Origin: Afifella marina DSM 2698
GTDB lineage: Bacteria > Pseudomonadota > Alphaproteobacteria > Rhizobiales > Afifellaceae
Length of the DNA: 64,000 nt
Reading direction: 5' to 3'
NCBI RefSeq assembly: GCF_900102695.1
Contig: NZ_FMVW01000008.1
Location: forward strand, 120,896-184,895
The position numbers and the translations under genes were made by a program. The notes beneath the pieces were generated by a model. That model was not told the DNA's origin and did no database searches. It saw only the letters and a program-made list of their open reading frames with translations. Shown here in pieces: positions 37,440 to 46,499 of this stretch. Position 1 is the stretch's first letter. Each line of letters opens with the position of its first letter.

Positions 37440-39502
37440 ACAATTTCGTCTTTCATCTCGAGCCCCTGCTCCCCTGGTGGCTCATTGGCGGGCTTGGCGG
37501 CCTTCTTCTCGTCGTCGCTCTCTACGTCTTGTTTCGCCGTCTGTCGGGCGCCTGGTTGCGGCTTCTTGCCGGCGCACTTCTCGTCTTCGCTCTCACAAAC
37601 CCAGTCCTTGAGAGAGAGGAACGCGAGCCCCTGCCGTCTGTCGTGGCCGTCGTGGTCGACGACAGCGGCAGCCAGGGGATCGGCGATCGGCGTGCGCAGA
37701 CCGAGCGGGCCGTCGCACAGCTCAAAGAGCGCATCGGCTCACTTTCGGGCTTCGAAGTGCGCGAAGTCCATGTCGGCGACGCCTCCGACGACAGCGGCAC
37801 GGCGCTTTTCGGGGCGCTTTCCAAGGCGGTCGACGACGTGCCACCCGATCGCCTCGGCGGCGCGATCATGGTGACCGACGGTATCGTCCACGACACCCCC
37901 TCATCTCCCGAAAGCCTCGGTTTCAACGCTCCCGTCCACGCGCTCATCACGGGCGAGGAAGACGAATACGACCGGCGCATCGTGCTTGAACGGGCACCGC
38001 GTTTTGCCATCCTGGGCGAAGATCAGACCATCACCTACCGTGTCATCGATCCGCGGCTTTCTCCTGGAAGTCTTGTGCGCGTGACGCTTCGCATCGATGG
38101 GCGCGAGGTCGCGACCGACATGGCGGTGGTCGGTGAAGATCAGGTCATCGACCTTCCGATCGAGCACGCCGGACGCACCATCGTGGAACTCGAGGTCGAA
38201 CCGGCGGAAGGCGAACTCACTACGGACAACAATGTGGCCGTCGCCGATATCGACGTGGTACGCGAGCATTTGCGCGTGCTTCTCGTCTCCGGCGAGCCCC
38301 ATGCCGGCGAGCGCACCTGGCGCAATGTCCTGAAGTCAGACGCGGCCGTCGATCTCGTCCACTTCACCATCCTACGCCCGCCGGAAAAGCAGGACGGGAC
38401 GCCCATCCACGAATTGTCGTTGATTGCGTTTCCGACACGCGAGCTCTTTGCGGAGAAGATCGACGAATTCGATCTCATCATCTTCGACCGCTATCAGCGG
38501 CGCGGCGTCCTGCCGATCCTCTACTTCGACAACATCGCCCGGTATGTGCGCGATGGCGGGGCGGTGCTGATTGCGGCCGGGCCTGATTACGCGTCAACGG
38601 CGAGCCTTTATTCCACGCCCCTCGGCGGCATTTTGCCGGCGGCCCCGACCGGCAATGTGACAGAGGCGCCTTACCGGGCGGAGATCACCGAGCTCGGACG
38701 CAAGCATCCCGTCACCCGTGACCTGCCCGGCGGGGATACCTCGCCGCCAAGCTGGAGCCGCTGGTTCCGCCTCATCGATACGGACGTGACGGCCGGCGAT
38801 GTCGCCCTCAAAGGCGAGGACGGCAAACCGCTTCTGGTTCTCGCACATGAGAACGAAGGGCGCATCGCCATGCTTCTCTCCGATCAGGCCTGGCTGTGGG
38901 CGCGAGGCTTCGAGGGCGGCGGCCCGCACGGTGCACTCCTCAGACGGATCGTGCATTGGCTGATGGGCGAGCCGGAGCTTGAAGAAGAAGCGCTGACGGC
39001 ACGCGCGGACGGCAACAGCCTGGTCGTAGAGCGACAGACGCTCGGTTCCGAGAAACCCGAGATCACGGCGACGGGGCCGGACGACAAGACCAAACCGATC
39101 CCGATGAGCGAGGCAGAACCCGGTCTTTGGCGGGGGCGCATCGATAACGCCTCTCTTGGCCTCTACAAGGTCAGCGATGGCAAAATGAGTGCACTGGCCC
39201 ATATCGGCGTGGCAGATCCCGTGGAATTTCGGGAGGTCGTCAGCACCCCGGACAAGCTCGCCCCGATCGCCGAAGCGACGGGCGGCGGTGTCGTGCGCCT
39301 TGCCTCCAACAATGGCAGCATCCCCCGCATTGCCGCCGTCTCTCGGCGCGCCAGTGCGGCAGGTTCCGGCTGGATCGGTCTCAAGCGCAGTGATGCAACG
39401 ATCCTGAAAAGCGTCGACCGCCTGCCCCTCTTCAGCGGCTTGATGGGCCTTGCCCTTCTCCTCGGCGTCTTTGCCTCCTTGTGGTGGCGCGAGGGACGCT
39501 AA
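37436..39502 (+). CDS. Large membrane protein with VWA-like and GATase-like regions
   Basis: The 688-residue protein has N-terminal TM helices (PWWLIGGLGGLLLVVALYVL, LLAGALLVFALTNPVL), a VWA-like stretch (VVAVVVDDSGSQGIGDRR), a glutamine-amidotransferase-like region (FDLIIFDRYQRRGVLPILYF, GGAVLIAAGPDYA) and a C-terminal TM (LPLFSGLMGLALLLGVFASL). It closes the MoxR operon. It probably forms an envelope complex with the preceding three products; substrate unknown. Confidence 0.87.
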   Translation: MNNFVFHLEPLLPWWLIGGLGGLLLVVALYVLFRRLSGAWLRLLAGALLVFALTNPVLEREEREPLPSVVAVVVDDSGSQGIGDRRAQTERAVAQLKERIGSLSGFEVREVHVGDASDDSGTALFGALSKAVDDVPPDRLGGAIMVTDGIVHDTPSSPESLGFNAPVHALITGEEDEYDRRIVLERAPRFAILGEDQTITYRVIDPRLSPGSLVRVTLRIDGREVATDMAVVGEDQVIDLPIEHAGRTIVELEVEPAEGELTTDNNVAVADIDVVREHLRVLLVSGEPHAGERTWRNVLKSDAAVDLVHFTILRPPEKQDGTPIHELSLIAFPTRELFAEKIDEFDLIIFDRYQRRGVLPILYFDNIARYVRDGGAVLIAAGPDYASTASLYSTPLGGILPAAPTGNVTEAPYRAEITELGRKHPVTRDLPGGDTSPPSWSRWFRLIDTDVTAGDVALKGEDGKPLLVLAHENEGRIAMLLSDQAWLWARGFEGGGPHGALLRRIVHWLMGEPELEEEALTARADGNSLVVERQTLGSEKPEITATGPDDKTKPIPMSEAEPGLWRGRIDNASLGLYKVSDGKMSALAHIGVADPVEFREVVSTPDKLAPIAEATGGGVVRLASNNGSIPRIAAVSRRASAAGSGWIGLKRSDATILKSVDRLPLFSGLMGLALLLGVFASLWWREGR

Positions 39503-39630
39503 AGAAAAAATCTGGCTCAGATCGTCGCGGTTTGGCTGTTCGGCGTTGGCCGATCTGCATTGAGTCCTAAGTTCGGTTTTGCCTCACCCCCTACCGCCAT
39601 CCCGAATTTTCACACGAAAGGAATATTGCG

Positions 39631-40125
39631 ATGAAAGGGTCAGACGTTTCCCTGAAGCATCTCCAGCGCGCTCTCACGATGGAGTTGACCACCGTCAACA
39701 CCTACATCCTCCAGGAGCGCAAGCTGGACGATTGGGGCGTCGATCGCCTTGCAAAGCGTATGCGTGAAGAGATCGACGAAGAGCGCGAGCACGCCAATCT
39801 CTTCCTTACCCGCCTCCTCTTCCTGGAGGGCAAGCCGGACGTCCATACGCTCGACAAGATCGATCAGCCGAAGGACATCGCCCATATCTTCAAGACCCAA
39901 GCGGCGATGGAGCAAGAGGCGATCGACTATTACAGCAAGGCTGCGCAGGAATGTCAGGAAGCTGGCGATATCGGCAGCTTCAACCTGTTCATGACAATTC
40001 TCGGCGACGAAGAGGAGCATGTCGGCTTCGTCGAAGAGCAGCAGGATCTGATGGAGATGCTGGGCACGCAGCTCTACCTCGCGCGTCAGATCTCCTCGGT
40101 CGCCGCGGAAGAAGAAGACGACTGA
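39631..40125 (+). CDS. bfr: Bacterioferritin-like protein without haem ligand
   Basis: The 164-residue ferritin-like protein keeps all ferroxidase ligands at the E. coli Bfr positions: E18 (ALTMELTTVN), E51 and H54 (EEIDEEREHANLF), E94, E127 and H130 (LGDEEEHVGF). Residue 52, the haem-binding Met of Bfr, is Arg. It should oxidise and store iron in a 24-mer but bind no haem at the usual site. A strong terminator follows at 40161. Confidence 0.9.
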   Translation: MKGSDVSLKHLQRALTMELTTVNTYILQERKLDDWGVDRLAKRMREEIDEEREHANLFLTRLLFLEGKPDVHTLDKIDQPKDIAHIFKTQAAMEQEAIDYYSKAAQECQEAGDIGSFNLFMTILGDEEEHVGFVEEQQDLMEMLGTQLYLARQISSVAAEEEDD

Positions 40126-40160
40126 TCGCTCTCGATCATTCTTGAGAGTTTTCAACGATC

Positions 40161-40190
40161 GCCCGTCCGCAGATTTGCGGGCGGGCTTTT
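40161..40190 (+). terminator. Rho-independent terminator after bfr
   Basis: GCCCGTCCGCA (40161-40171) pairs with TGCGGGCGGGC (40176-40186) with one G-T wobble and a four-base loop, followed by TTTT. It lies 36 bases past the bfr stop. Confidence 0.85.
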
Positions 40191-40212
40191 GCTTGCTGCC
40201 GCGTGCGGCACG

Positions 40213-40707
40213 TCACGGCCGCCCCACGACCATGCCCTCTAAAGAGGCCGCGACCCCTTCCTCCAGCTCCGCGACCAGGAGGCGCCTCGGATCGCACGGT
40301 CCCGGCATCTTCACCCGCCCCTGAGGCAGAGGTGAAAAGCCGAGCGGTCCATAATAGGGCGGATCGCCGACCAGGAGCACATACCGGATACCGAGGGCGC
40401 GAGCCTCCGCCAAGGCGTGGCGCACAAGGGCCTTGCCGTAACCGCGGCTCTTCAAAGGCGGATCGACCACGAGCGGACCGAGAAGCCTGCCTTCGTGCGA
40501 ACCGATGACGATTGGCGTCAACCGGACAGACGCGGCGAGCTCTCCATCGAGATCGATGATGAATGAAAGGTCCGGGTCGTGCGGCGCTTGCTCGCGCACA
40601 CGAAAGGCGGCGCGCGCATAGGCGCCCGGCCCGAAGGCGTTTGAAACAAGGCTTGAGATGGCAGGGTCGTCGTCCGGCGCTTCCGGCCGGATCAAAATAT
40701 CGGACAT
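40213..40707 (-). CDS. GNAT family N-acetyltransferase
   Basis: The 164-residue protein has the GNAT core with the acetyl-CoA loop in LLGPLVVDPPLKSRGYGKAL (motif A, RxxGxG/A) and LGIRYVLLVGDPPYYGPLGF, close to the YhbS-like subfamily. The substrate cannot be predicted. It is convergent with bfr across the terminator. Confidence 0.9.
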   Translation of the reverse strand: MSDILIRPEAPDDDPAISSLVSNAFGPGAYARAAFRVREQAPHDPDLSFIIDLDGELAASVRLTPIVIGSHEGRLLGPLVVDPPLKSRGYGKALVRHALAEARALGIRYVLLVGDPPYYGPLGFSPLPQGRVKMPGPCDPRRLLVAELEEGVAASLEGMVVGRP

Positions 40708-41147
40708 GGGCTCAGCTGGCTTTCGAAGGAAGATGGCCGCGGCTCATCGCGCAGCATGAAACCGCCGCTCCCTGAGCGGCGGAACGAGCCTCATCGGAGG
40801 CGCAGAATCTTCGATGTCCGATACATGGGCGCGCCCTCTATCACACGCCTCGCAGCCTTTCAACGAGTTCTCGCAATGGGCTGCTGCGGGCAAGGCGACG
40901 TTATTCGCGCGTCAAAGACAGCGAACCTCCGGTCCCGCCGTCCAACCGGGCCAGTCAAAATCTGCGCCTTCCGGCTTCTCATGCAAACACAGCCACCGAA
41001 AGGCGCCGGTCAGGACAACTAAGCTCTTTGTCTTCCCCGCCCCGCACCACATGTTTGGGCAGCGCCGATGGCCAAACACGTCTGGTCGATCCGGCCGAGC
41101 TTCTTTAAGACGCAGAGATGCCCCATAGCGGGGAACGGGAGAAATTC
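40708..41147. other. 440 bp gap, no convincing gene
   Basis: No well-supported gene is seen between the acetyltransferase and the glutathionyl-hydroquinone reductase. A 104-codon plus-strand frame from 40814 has GGAGG 13 bases upstream, but its composition is Ser/Arg/Pro-rich with many A/T-ending codons and it overlaps the next gene. A perfect nine-base hairpin (CCGCCGCTC ... GAGCGGCGG, 40762-40782, three-base loop) stands alone. The promoter of the next gene is probably here. Confidence 0.5.
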
Positions 41148-42143
41148 ATGGGTTTGTTGGTCGACGGCGTCTGGCAGGACCAGTGGTACGACACCGAGAA
41201 GACCGGCGGAAAGTTCGAGCGCGAAGCTTCGATCTTCCGCAATTGGGTGACACCCGATGGCGAAGCCGGTCCCTCAGGCAAAGGCGGCTTCAAGGCCGAG
41301 CCCGGCCGCTATCATCTTTATGTCTCGCTCGCCTGTCCTTGGGCGCACCGCACGCTGATCTTCCGCCGCCTCAAAGGGCTGACTGAGATGATCGGTGTGT
41401 CGATCGTCAGCCCGCTCATGCTTTCCGAAGGCTGGATCTTCGACGACGAGCACACCGATCACCTCTACGGCCTGAGACGGCTTTACGAGGTCTATCTGAA
41501 GGCGAAGTCCGACTATTCCGGGCGCGTCACCGTTCCGGTCCTGTGGGACAAGGAACAGGAGACAATCGTCTCCAACGAATCCGCGGAGATCATCCGCATG
41601 TTCAACTCCGCCTTCGACGGTGTCGGGGCACGCGCCGATCTCGATTTCTATCCGAAAAGCGAGCGCGCGGCGATCGACGAGATCAATGCTCAAGTCTACG
41701 AGACCGTCAACAACGGCGTCTACAAGGCAGGCTTTGCGACCAAACAGGCCGTTTACGAAGAAAACTACAAAGCCCTCTTCAACACGCTTGATGAGATCGA
41801 CCAGCGCCTCGACGACCAACGCTTCCTCGTCGGCGATCGCCTGACAGAAGCCGATTGGCGGCTTTTCACGACGCTGGTGCGCTTCGACGCCGTCTATCAC
41901 GGCCACTTCAAGTGCAATAAGCGCCGCATTTCGGACTATTCAAACCTGTCGGGATATTTGCGTGATCTCTACCAGATCCACGGCGTCAAAGAGACGGTCA
42001 ACTTCACGCATATCAAGCGGCACTATTATTACAGCCACGCCAATATCAATCCGACCCGCATCGTGCCGCTCGGACCGCTCTTGGTGCTCGATTCCCCGCA
42101 CAATCGGGACCGGTTTCCCGGCGAGGGAATCCCCAAAGACTGA
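41148..42143 (+). CDS. Glutathionyl-hydroquinone reductase (Xi-class GST)
   Basis: The 331-residue protein matches the YqjG/PcpF family that reduces glutathionyl-hydroquinones with GSH. The catalytic Cys is in SLACPWAHRTLIFRRLKGL; the family-typical regions KFEREASIFRNWVT, YPKSERAAIDEINAQVYETV and INPTRIVPLGP are present. Start at 41148 fits MGLLVDGVWQDQWYDTEKTG. Confidence 0.94.
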   Translation: MGLLVDGVWQDQWYDTEKTGGKFEREASIFRNWVTPDGEAGPSGKGGFKAEPGRYHLYVSLACPWAHRTLIFRRLKGLTEMIGVSIVSPLMLSEGWIFDDEHTDHLYGLRRLYEVYLKAKSDYSGRVTVPVLWDKEQETIVSNESAEIIRMFNSAFDGVGARADLDFYPKSERAAIDEINAQVYETVNNGVYKAGFATKQAVYEENYKALFNTLDEIDQRLDDQRFLVGDRLTEADWRLFTTLVRFDAVYHGHFKCNKRRISDYSNLSGYLRDLYQIHGVKETVNFTHIKRHYYYSHANINPTRIVPLGPLLVLDSPHNRDRFPGEGIPKD

Positions 42144-42165
42144 CGCGATTCTCCGCATTACTGGC

Positions 42166-42651
42166 TCACCAATCTTGCGCAGGCGCCACGGCGCCTGCCA
42201 TTTCGGCGAGGCGCGCACGGGTGGCTGGCGTCGTTCCCTCCGGCAGATCCTCCAGCGGAAATGTGCCGATGTCTGCGATCTCCGCACCCCTTGGGTCTAT
42301 TCCGAGATTTTTCCAGCTGCGGCAGATGTAGAGCGCGACATGGTCGTTCGGATGCGCGCGAGCATTGCGGTACATCCCGAAAAGCTCCGCGGGCCCATCG
42401 AGCTCCGCTCCCGCCTCCTCCCGCACTTCCCGCGTCAAAGCCTCAAGCAGCGTTTCACCCGATTCGACGCCGCCGCCCGGCAGATACCAGCCTGGCAAAT
42501 AGGTGTGGCGTACGAGGAGAATTTGAGCATCGGTAATCAAGGCCGCCCGCACTCCGAGCGTCATCCCGCGAGAGACGCGCCCATAAGCGAGCAGAACGTG
42601 CTGGCCAAACCGCTGCATCGCATTCAGCCGAGGCCTATGTCGCTCGCTCAT
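42166..42651 (-). CDS. Nudix hydrolase
   Basis: The 161-residue protein contains a full Nudix box (GGGVESGETLLEALTREVRE followed by EAGAEL). The rest (LGVRAALITDAQILLVRHTY, ALYICRSWKNLGIDPRGAEI) is like alphaproteobacterial Nudix proteins annotated as ADP-ribose or nucleotide pyrophosphatases. The specific substrate is unknown. It is divergent from the phosphoesterase, 92 bases between starts. Confidence 0.9.
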   Translation of the reverse strand: MSERHRPRLNAMQRFGQHVLLAYGRVSRGMTLGVRAALITDAQILLVRHTYLPGWYLPGGGVESGETLLEALTREVREEAGAELDGPAELFGMYRNARAHPNDHVALYICRSWKNLGIDPRGAEIADIGTFPLEDLPEGTTPATRARLAEMAGAVAPAQDW

Positions 42652-42743
42652 CTTCGCCTCCCTTCGTGGTCGCAGAACACCTTTCCGGCGACGGCAAAGC
42701 TTCCGCCCGTTGCACAGCCCCCCAGAGCGCGATAGGCGAAATC

Positions 42744-43667
42744 ATGTTCCGCCTCGCGCACATCTCCGACGTGCATCTGCCGGCCCTGCCGCAGCCTCGT
42801 CTTCGCGAACTCGCCTCCAAGCGCATCATCGGCTACGTCAACTGGCGGCAGAACCGCAAGCAGGCGATGACGGAAGGCAGTCTCGACCTTCTCACGACCG
42901 ACATCGTCGATGCCGATCCCGACCATATCGTGGTCACCGGCGATCTCACCAATCTCGCACTTCGGCAGGAATTCGAGAACGCGCGGCTGTGGCTGCAGGC
43001 GCTTGGGCCGCCGACGAAGGTGACGGCCATTCCGGGCAATCATGACGCCTATGTGCCGCGCGCGCATCATCGCTACCGCGCCCTGTGGGCGCCGTGGATG
43101 CGCGGCGACATCGACGAAACGGAGGACGCAGAACATATCGACCGGGCGATCTTTCCGTTCATGCGGCGCAAGGGCAATGTCGCCATCATCGGCCTGTCCT
43201 CGGCGGTCGCCTCGGCGCCGTTCATGGCGACGGGGCGCCTTGGCCGCAGACAGACGGCACGGCTCGAAACTTTGCTGCAGGAAGCTTGGGACGAAAGGCT
43301 TTTCCGCGTCATCCTCGTGCACCATCCGCCCAAGCTGATCGATCCAGGCCGCGCGCTTCGGCGACTGACGGACGGGTACAGGCTGCGCCGCGCAGTCGAG
43401 CGGTTTGGTGCCGAGCTCGTCCTCCACGGCCATGATCACATCCGCGCTGTGACGGCCATTCGCGGGCCGCGCGGCACGGTTCCCGTCATCGGCGTGCCAG
43501 CCGGCAGCAGCGGCCCCTCCGACGGACCGAAGTCGGGCGGCTACGCCTTACATGAGGTGGAGGAGAGCCCCGATTGCTGGCACCTCACGGTCATTCACCG
43601 CTGCCTCGATGAAAGCGGCGGCGTGAAGGAGGCCATGCGGGTCCAGTTCGACATCAAGCGACCGTAA
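42744..43667 (+). CDS. Calcineurin-like metallophosphoesterase
   Basis: The 307-residue protein has the five phosphoesterase motifs: LAHISDVHLP, DHIVVTGDLTN, AIPGNHDAY, VILVHHPP and LHGHDHI. Related proteins are annotated as cAMP phosphodiesterases, nucleotidases or lipid A-related hydrolases; the substrate cannot be assigned. Its stop is 14 bases inside the 3' end of the convergent hypothetical gene. Confidence 0.92.
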   Translation: MFRLAHISDVHLPALPQPRLRELASKRIIGYVNWRQNRKQAMTEGSLDLLTTDIVDADPDHIVVTGDLTNLALRQEFENARLWLQALGPPTKVTAIPGNHDAYVPRAHHRYRALWAPWMRGDIDETEDAEHIDRAIFPFMRRKGNVAIIGLSSAVASAPFMATGRLGRRQTARLETLLQEAWDERLFRVILVHHPPKLIDPGRALRRLTDGYRLRRAVERFGAELVLHGHDHIRAVTAIRGPRGTVPVIGVPAGSSGPSDGPKSGGYALHEVEESPDCWHLTVIHRCLDESGGVKEAMRVQFDIKRP

Positions 43668-44229
43668 CCCAGGCATAAACGAGAAGCGCTGAGGCGCCGA
43701 CGACGATGCCGATGATGAAGGCGAGAAAAACCCAAAACCCGGACAGGCGGGAGCGCGCGTGATTCTGGATCTGCCGTGCATCTGCAAGCCTTCGGTGACG
43801 CGCCGTCTCCACATCGTCGGCTGCAAGCGCGCGTTCGCGCTCGACGATGCGTTCCGCCAGATGCGTGGTGACACGGTCCGCCATCTTCCCCGCATCATTC
43901 GCCTCGGCGAGAACGATGCGCCCGTTCAGCGTGTCTTGGAGAAAACGAAAGGTGCGCTTGTCGCGCCCCATCATCACGAAGCTCGTCGCATCGACCCAAT
44001 AGCGCGGCGGATCACCGGGCAGAATCGACAGCAAGAAGCGATCGCGGTCGCGCTCGGGGAGTTCTTCGGCAACGCCGGCCATCTCTTCAGCGAGAAGCTC
44101 AAGGCGTGCACGTTCCGTCTCTCTGAGATCGACGATTCCATCCATCCGGTCCGATTCGCGAATCCGCGCCTCACGAATGCGTTCCTGCAGCTTCCGAACG
44201 GTCGCCCCGGTCGCTGGCACCGTGTTCAT
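43654..44229 (-). CDS. Hypothetical tail-anchored membrane protein
   Basis: The 191-residue product is highly charged and helical (KLQERIREARIRESDRMDGI, LAEEMAGVAEELPERDRDRF) with a single C-terminal TM segment (GFWVFLAFIIGIVVGASALL). The middle region DPPRYWVDATSFVMMGRDKR is a compact motif. It would be a tail-anchored inner-membrane protein facing the cytoplasm. No family function is recognised. Its 3' end overlaps the phosphoesterase gene by 14 bases. Confidence 0.8.
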   Translation of the reverse strand: MNTVPATGATVRKLQERIREARIRESDRMDGIVDLRETERARLELLAEEMAGVAEELPERDRDRFLLSILPGDPPRYWVDATSFVMMGRDKRTFRFLQDTLNGRIVLAEANDAGKMADRVTTHLAERIVERERALAADDVETARHRRLADARQIQNHARSRLSGFWVFLAFIIGIVVGASALLVYAWVTVA

Positions 44230-44340
44230 CCTCGTTTCCCTTTCGCGGACTGTGAGCGGAGGCTACCAGAAAGCCTCCGCGGCGGCAGGCACCGACACAC
44301 AGTCTCCACTGCTATCTATGGTTAAAGAAAGGCAAATGGA

Positions 44341-44817
44341 ATGGCGTCGACGACGAGAAGCAGCGATCGTGTTAAAGTGGCAGCAAGAGCGGCCGGCATC
44401 GATATCTCCGTCGAGCACATGCCGGACACGACCCGCACCGCCGAGGACGCGGCAAAAGCCTGCGGCACAAGCGTCGCGCAGATCGTGAAGTCCTTGATCT
44501 TCAGGAAAGCAGAAAGCGGCGAAGCGGTGCTTCTCCTCGTCTCAGGCAAAAACCGCGTCAACGAAGAGAAGATGGCAGAAAGGCTCGGCGAAGCACTTCA
44601 GCGCGTCGATGCGCGCACCGTGCGCGAGCTGACGGGGTTCGCAATCGGCGGCGTCGCGCCCCTCGGCTCAACCTCTCCGCTCGCCACCTATATCGATGAG
44701 GATCTTCTGACCTTCGATTCCGTCTGGGCGGCAGCGGGTGCGCCGAACGCCGTCTTCGAAGTCGCGCCTCACAAACTCAAGGACGCAACCGGCGCAGAAG
44801 CCATTCGCGTCGGCTGA
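44341..44817 (+). CDS. YbaK/EbsC-type aminoacyl-tRNA deacylase
   Basis: The 158-residue protein is a stand-alone trans-editing domain that hydrolyses mischarged aminoacyl-tRNA. Motifs: CGTSVAQIVKSLIFRK with the conserved Lys, LLLVSGKNRVNEEKMAERLG, and the GGVAPLGSTSPLATYID loop. Overall sequence is closest to the YbaK/PrdX-like group; whether it deacylates Cys-tRNA-Pro is unknown. Confidence 0.92.
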   Translation: MASTTRSSDRVKVAARAAGIDISVEHMPDTTRTAEDAAKACGTSVAQIVKSLIFRKAESGEAVLLLVSGKNRVNEEKMAERLGEALQRVDARTVRELTGFAIGGVAPLGSTSPLATYIDEDLLTFDSVWAAAGAPNAVFEVAPHKLKDATGAEAIRVG

Positions 44818-45010
44818 CTCCCTGGCAGGCCTCCTTACCTGAGAGTTTACCAGAGCAGGCTAAGGAAACCTCCCGCCCGAAACCGGAACGATAGATCAAA
44901 CCCCTCATTGTCCGTAATTCGATCGGCTGCGCCGCAGACGAACGAAAATCTCCGCCGCGTAGCAAGTTCGCTTCTTGTGGACTTGCTGCCACCATAGAGG
45001 AATTTACGGA

Positions 45011-45223
45011 ATGCCGGAATCACAGATCATCTTTCCACTCGCGCTGGTGACTCTCCTAGCAGTCTTTGTCTTTGCGATTGTCCAGAGCTGGCGGACCAAA
45101 AAAGCAAGCGATCGCCGTGAAGGTTCCGTTATCGGCGCCGATCACAAAGACGACATTTCGGCCAAGAGGCAGAGCAAAGGTTTCGATACGCCCGAGAACG
45201 TCGAAAAGGGGCGTTCGCACTAA
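45011..45223 (+). CDS. Small single-pass membrane protein
   Basis: The 70-residue protein has one TM helix near the N terminus (IIFPLALVTLLAVFVFAIVQ) and a charged cytoplasmic tail (SWRTKKASDRREGSVIGADH). A purine-rich site (AGGAATTTACGGA) lies before the ATG. It is 28 codons shorter than most neighbours, has no recognised family, and is convergent with the triheme cytochrome across a strong hairpin. Confidence 0.6.
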   Translation: MPESQIIFPLALVTLLAVFVFAIVQSWRTKKASDRREGSVIGADHKDDISAKRQSKGFDTPENVEKGRSH

Positions 45224-45250
45224 ATAAGGTGAGCCGCGTTGGCGGCTCAC
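45222..45250 (-). terminator. Rho-independent terminator after the triheme cytochrome gene
   Basis: GTGAGCCGC (45229-45237) pairs perfectly with GCGGCTCAC (45242-45250) across four bases. On the minus strand the hairpin is followed by CTTATTTAG, so it should end transcription of the cytochrome gene; it may also serve the small membrane protein gene. Confidence 0.75.
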
Positions 45251-45272
45251 TTCCGGGCACCTAGCGCGCCCC

Positions 45273-46499
45273 TTATTGCGCCTTCTCTTGCACCAACTCG
45301 CCCGGCTCTACCGACTGAAAATACGCAGACACAGCCTTCATCTCCTCATCCGTCAAGGCATGGGAGAGCTCGTCCATCGGATTGTAATCCCCGACATTGC
45401 CGCGATCGTTCTTCGCGAAGAGCTTCAATTGGTTCTCCGTATAGGTCGCATATTGGCCGCTCAGATTGGGGAAGACGCGAGACGTGAACTGCGTCTGTTC
45501 ATGGCAGGAGAGGCAGGCGGCGACATTTCGGGACGGCACGCCGTCCTGGGCGATCTGGCGTCCCTTTTCGACGAGCGCCGGATCGAGCTTGTCCGCCCCC
45601 GGAGCGCGAACATCCGGCTGCGAGGCATAGTACTTTGCGAGAGCCTCGATCTGCGGCTGCGACAATTGCGTGGCGACCGGGCGCATGAAGCCACTGTGGC
45701 GCTCGCCACTCGCATAGGCTTCGAGGGATTTCTTCAGATATTGCTCGTTCTGCATGGAGAGGTTCGGAAATGCGCCGATGCCACGTCCCGTCCCATCTTC
45801 ACCGTGACAGCGACCGCACATCGGAAGCAGCGTGTCCTGCATGGCGAATTCCAAAAAGCCGCTGGCTGGCGTGCTGGAGCGATACTCGGCCCGCTTGGCC
45901 GCCGGCGAGCGCGTATCCGGGAAATGATCGCCGAACTCGACGTCGAGCTTTTTCGTGATCGACCGCCCCTGCCCGTAAGCGAGATCGCGGTAGGTGGCGT
46001 AATCCATTTCCGGCAACTTGCGCAGGAAGGCGGCCATCGACCATGCTTCATCCTCGCGATCGGCGTCGGTCCAGGCGGGCATCGCCGTGTACTTGACACC
46101 GTGCAGAACGATCCAGGCGAGCTCCTTGTTGCTCAGCTGATCGACAGACTCGACCAGGTACTGCGGACGCGGACGCATCTTCAGCACGACCGCGTTCTGA
46201 CCGAGTTCGGGAGCGCCGTGGCACGAGACGCAGACATGGCCGTAATGCGCAGCACCTTGCGCGACCCGCCAGTCGGCATCGAAATCGTCGGGCTCCTTCA
46301 GATCACCCGCATGAAAGGCCACCGCCCGCTTCATGCCGTAATGGAGGATATTCGCCCATCCCTCCGGATGAGGGATCGATGCGGCAAGGTTGATAATGCC
46401 CGAGACGAGCACGACGACGGCAACAACGGCGACCGCGACGACGGCCGTGCCAAGCGGACCAATCCATAAGGACAGTCGGTCAGGAAAGAACTTGTTCAT
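45273..46499 (-). CDS. Membrane-anchored triheme cytochrome c
   Basis: The 408-residue protein has one N-terminal anchor (TAVVAVAVVAVVVLVSGIIN) and three c-haem motifs: C90VSCH, C228GRCH and C329LSCH, with possible axial Met in KYTAMPAW (M140) and SGFMRPVA (M272). The last two domains resemble cytochrome c4-like tandem domains. It could pass electrons between a membrane dehydrogenase and terminal oxidase in the periplasm. Its partners are not in the immediate neighbourhood. Confidence 0.9.
   Translation of the reverse strand: MNKFFPDRLSLWIGPLGTAVVAVAVVAVVVLVSGIINLAASIPHPEGWANILHYGMKRAVAFHAGDLKEPDDFDADWRVAQGAAHYGHVCVSCHGAPELGQNAVVLKMRPRPQYLVESVDQLSNKELAWIVLHGVKYTAMPAWTDADREDEAWSMAAFLRKLPEMDYATYRDLAYGQGRSITKKLDVEFGDHFPDTRSPAAKRAEYRSSTPASGFLEFAMQDTLLPMCGRCHGEDGTGRGIGAFPNLSMQNEQYLKKSLEAYASGERHSGFMRPVATQLSQPQIEALAKYYASQPDVRAPGADKLDPALVEKGRQIAQDGVPSRNVAACLSCHEQTQFTSRVFPNLSGQYATYTENQLKLFAKNDRGNVGDYNPMDELSHALTDEEMKAVSAYFQSVEPGELVQEKAQ

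Noticed and set aside
40814..41128. 104-codon plus frame upstream of the glutathionyl-hydroquinone reductase
   Set aside because: Low-complexity composition, codon use unlike neighbours and a Shine-Dalgarno too far from the ATG; kept only as a remark in the gap entry.
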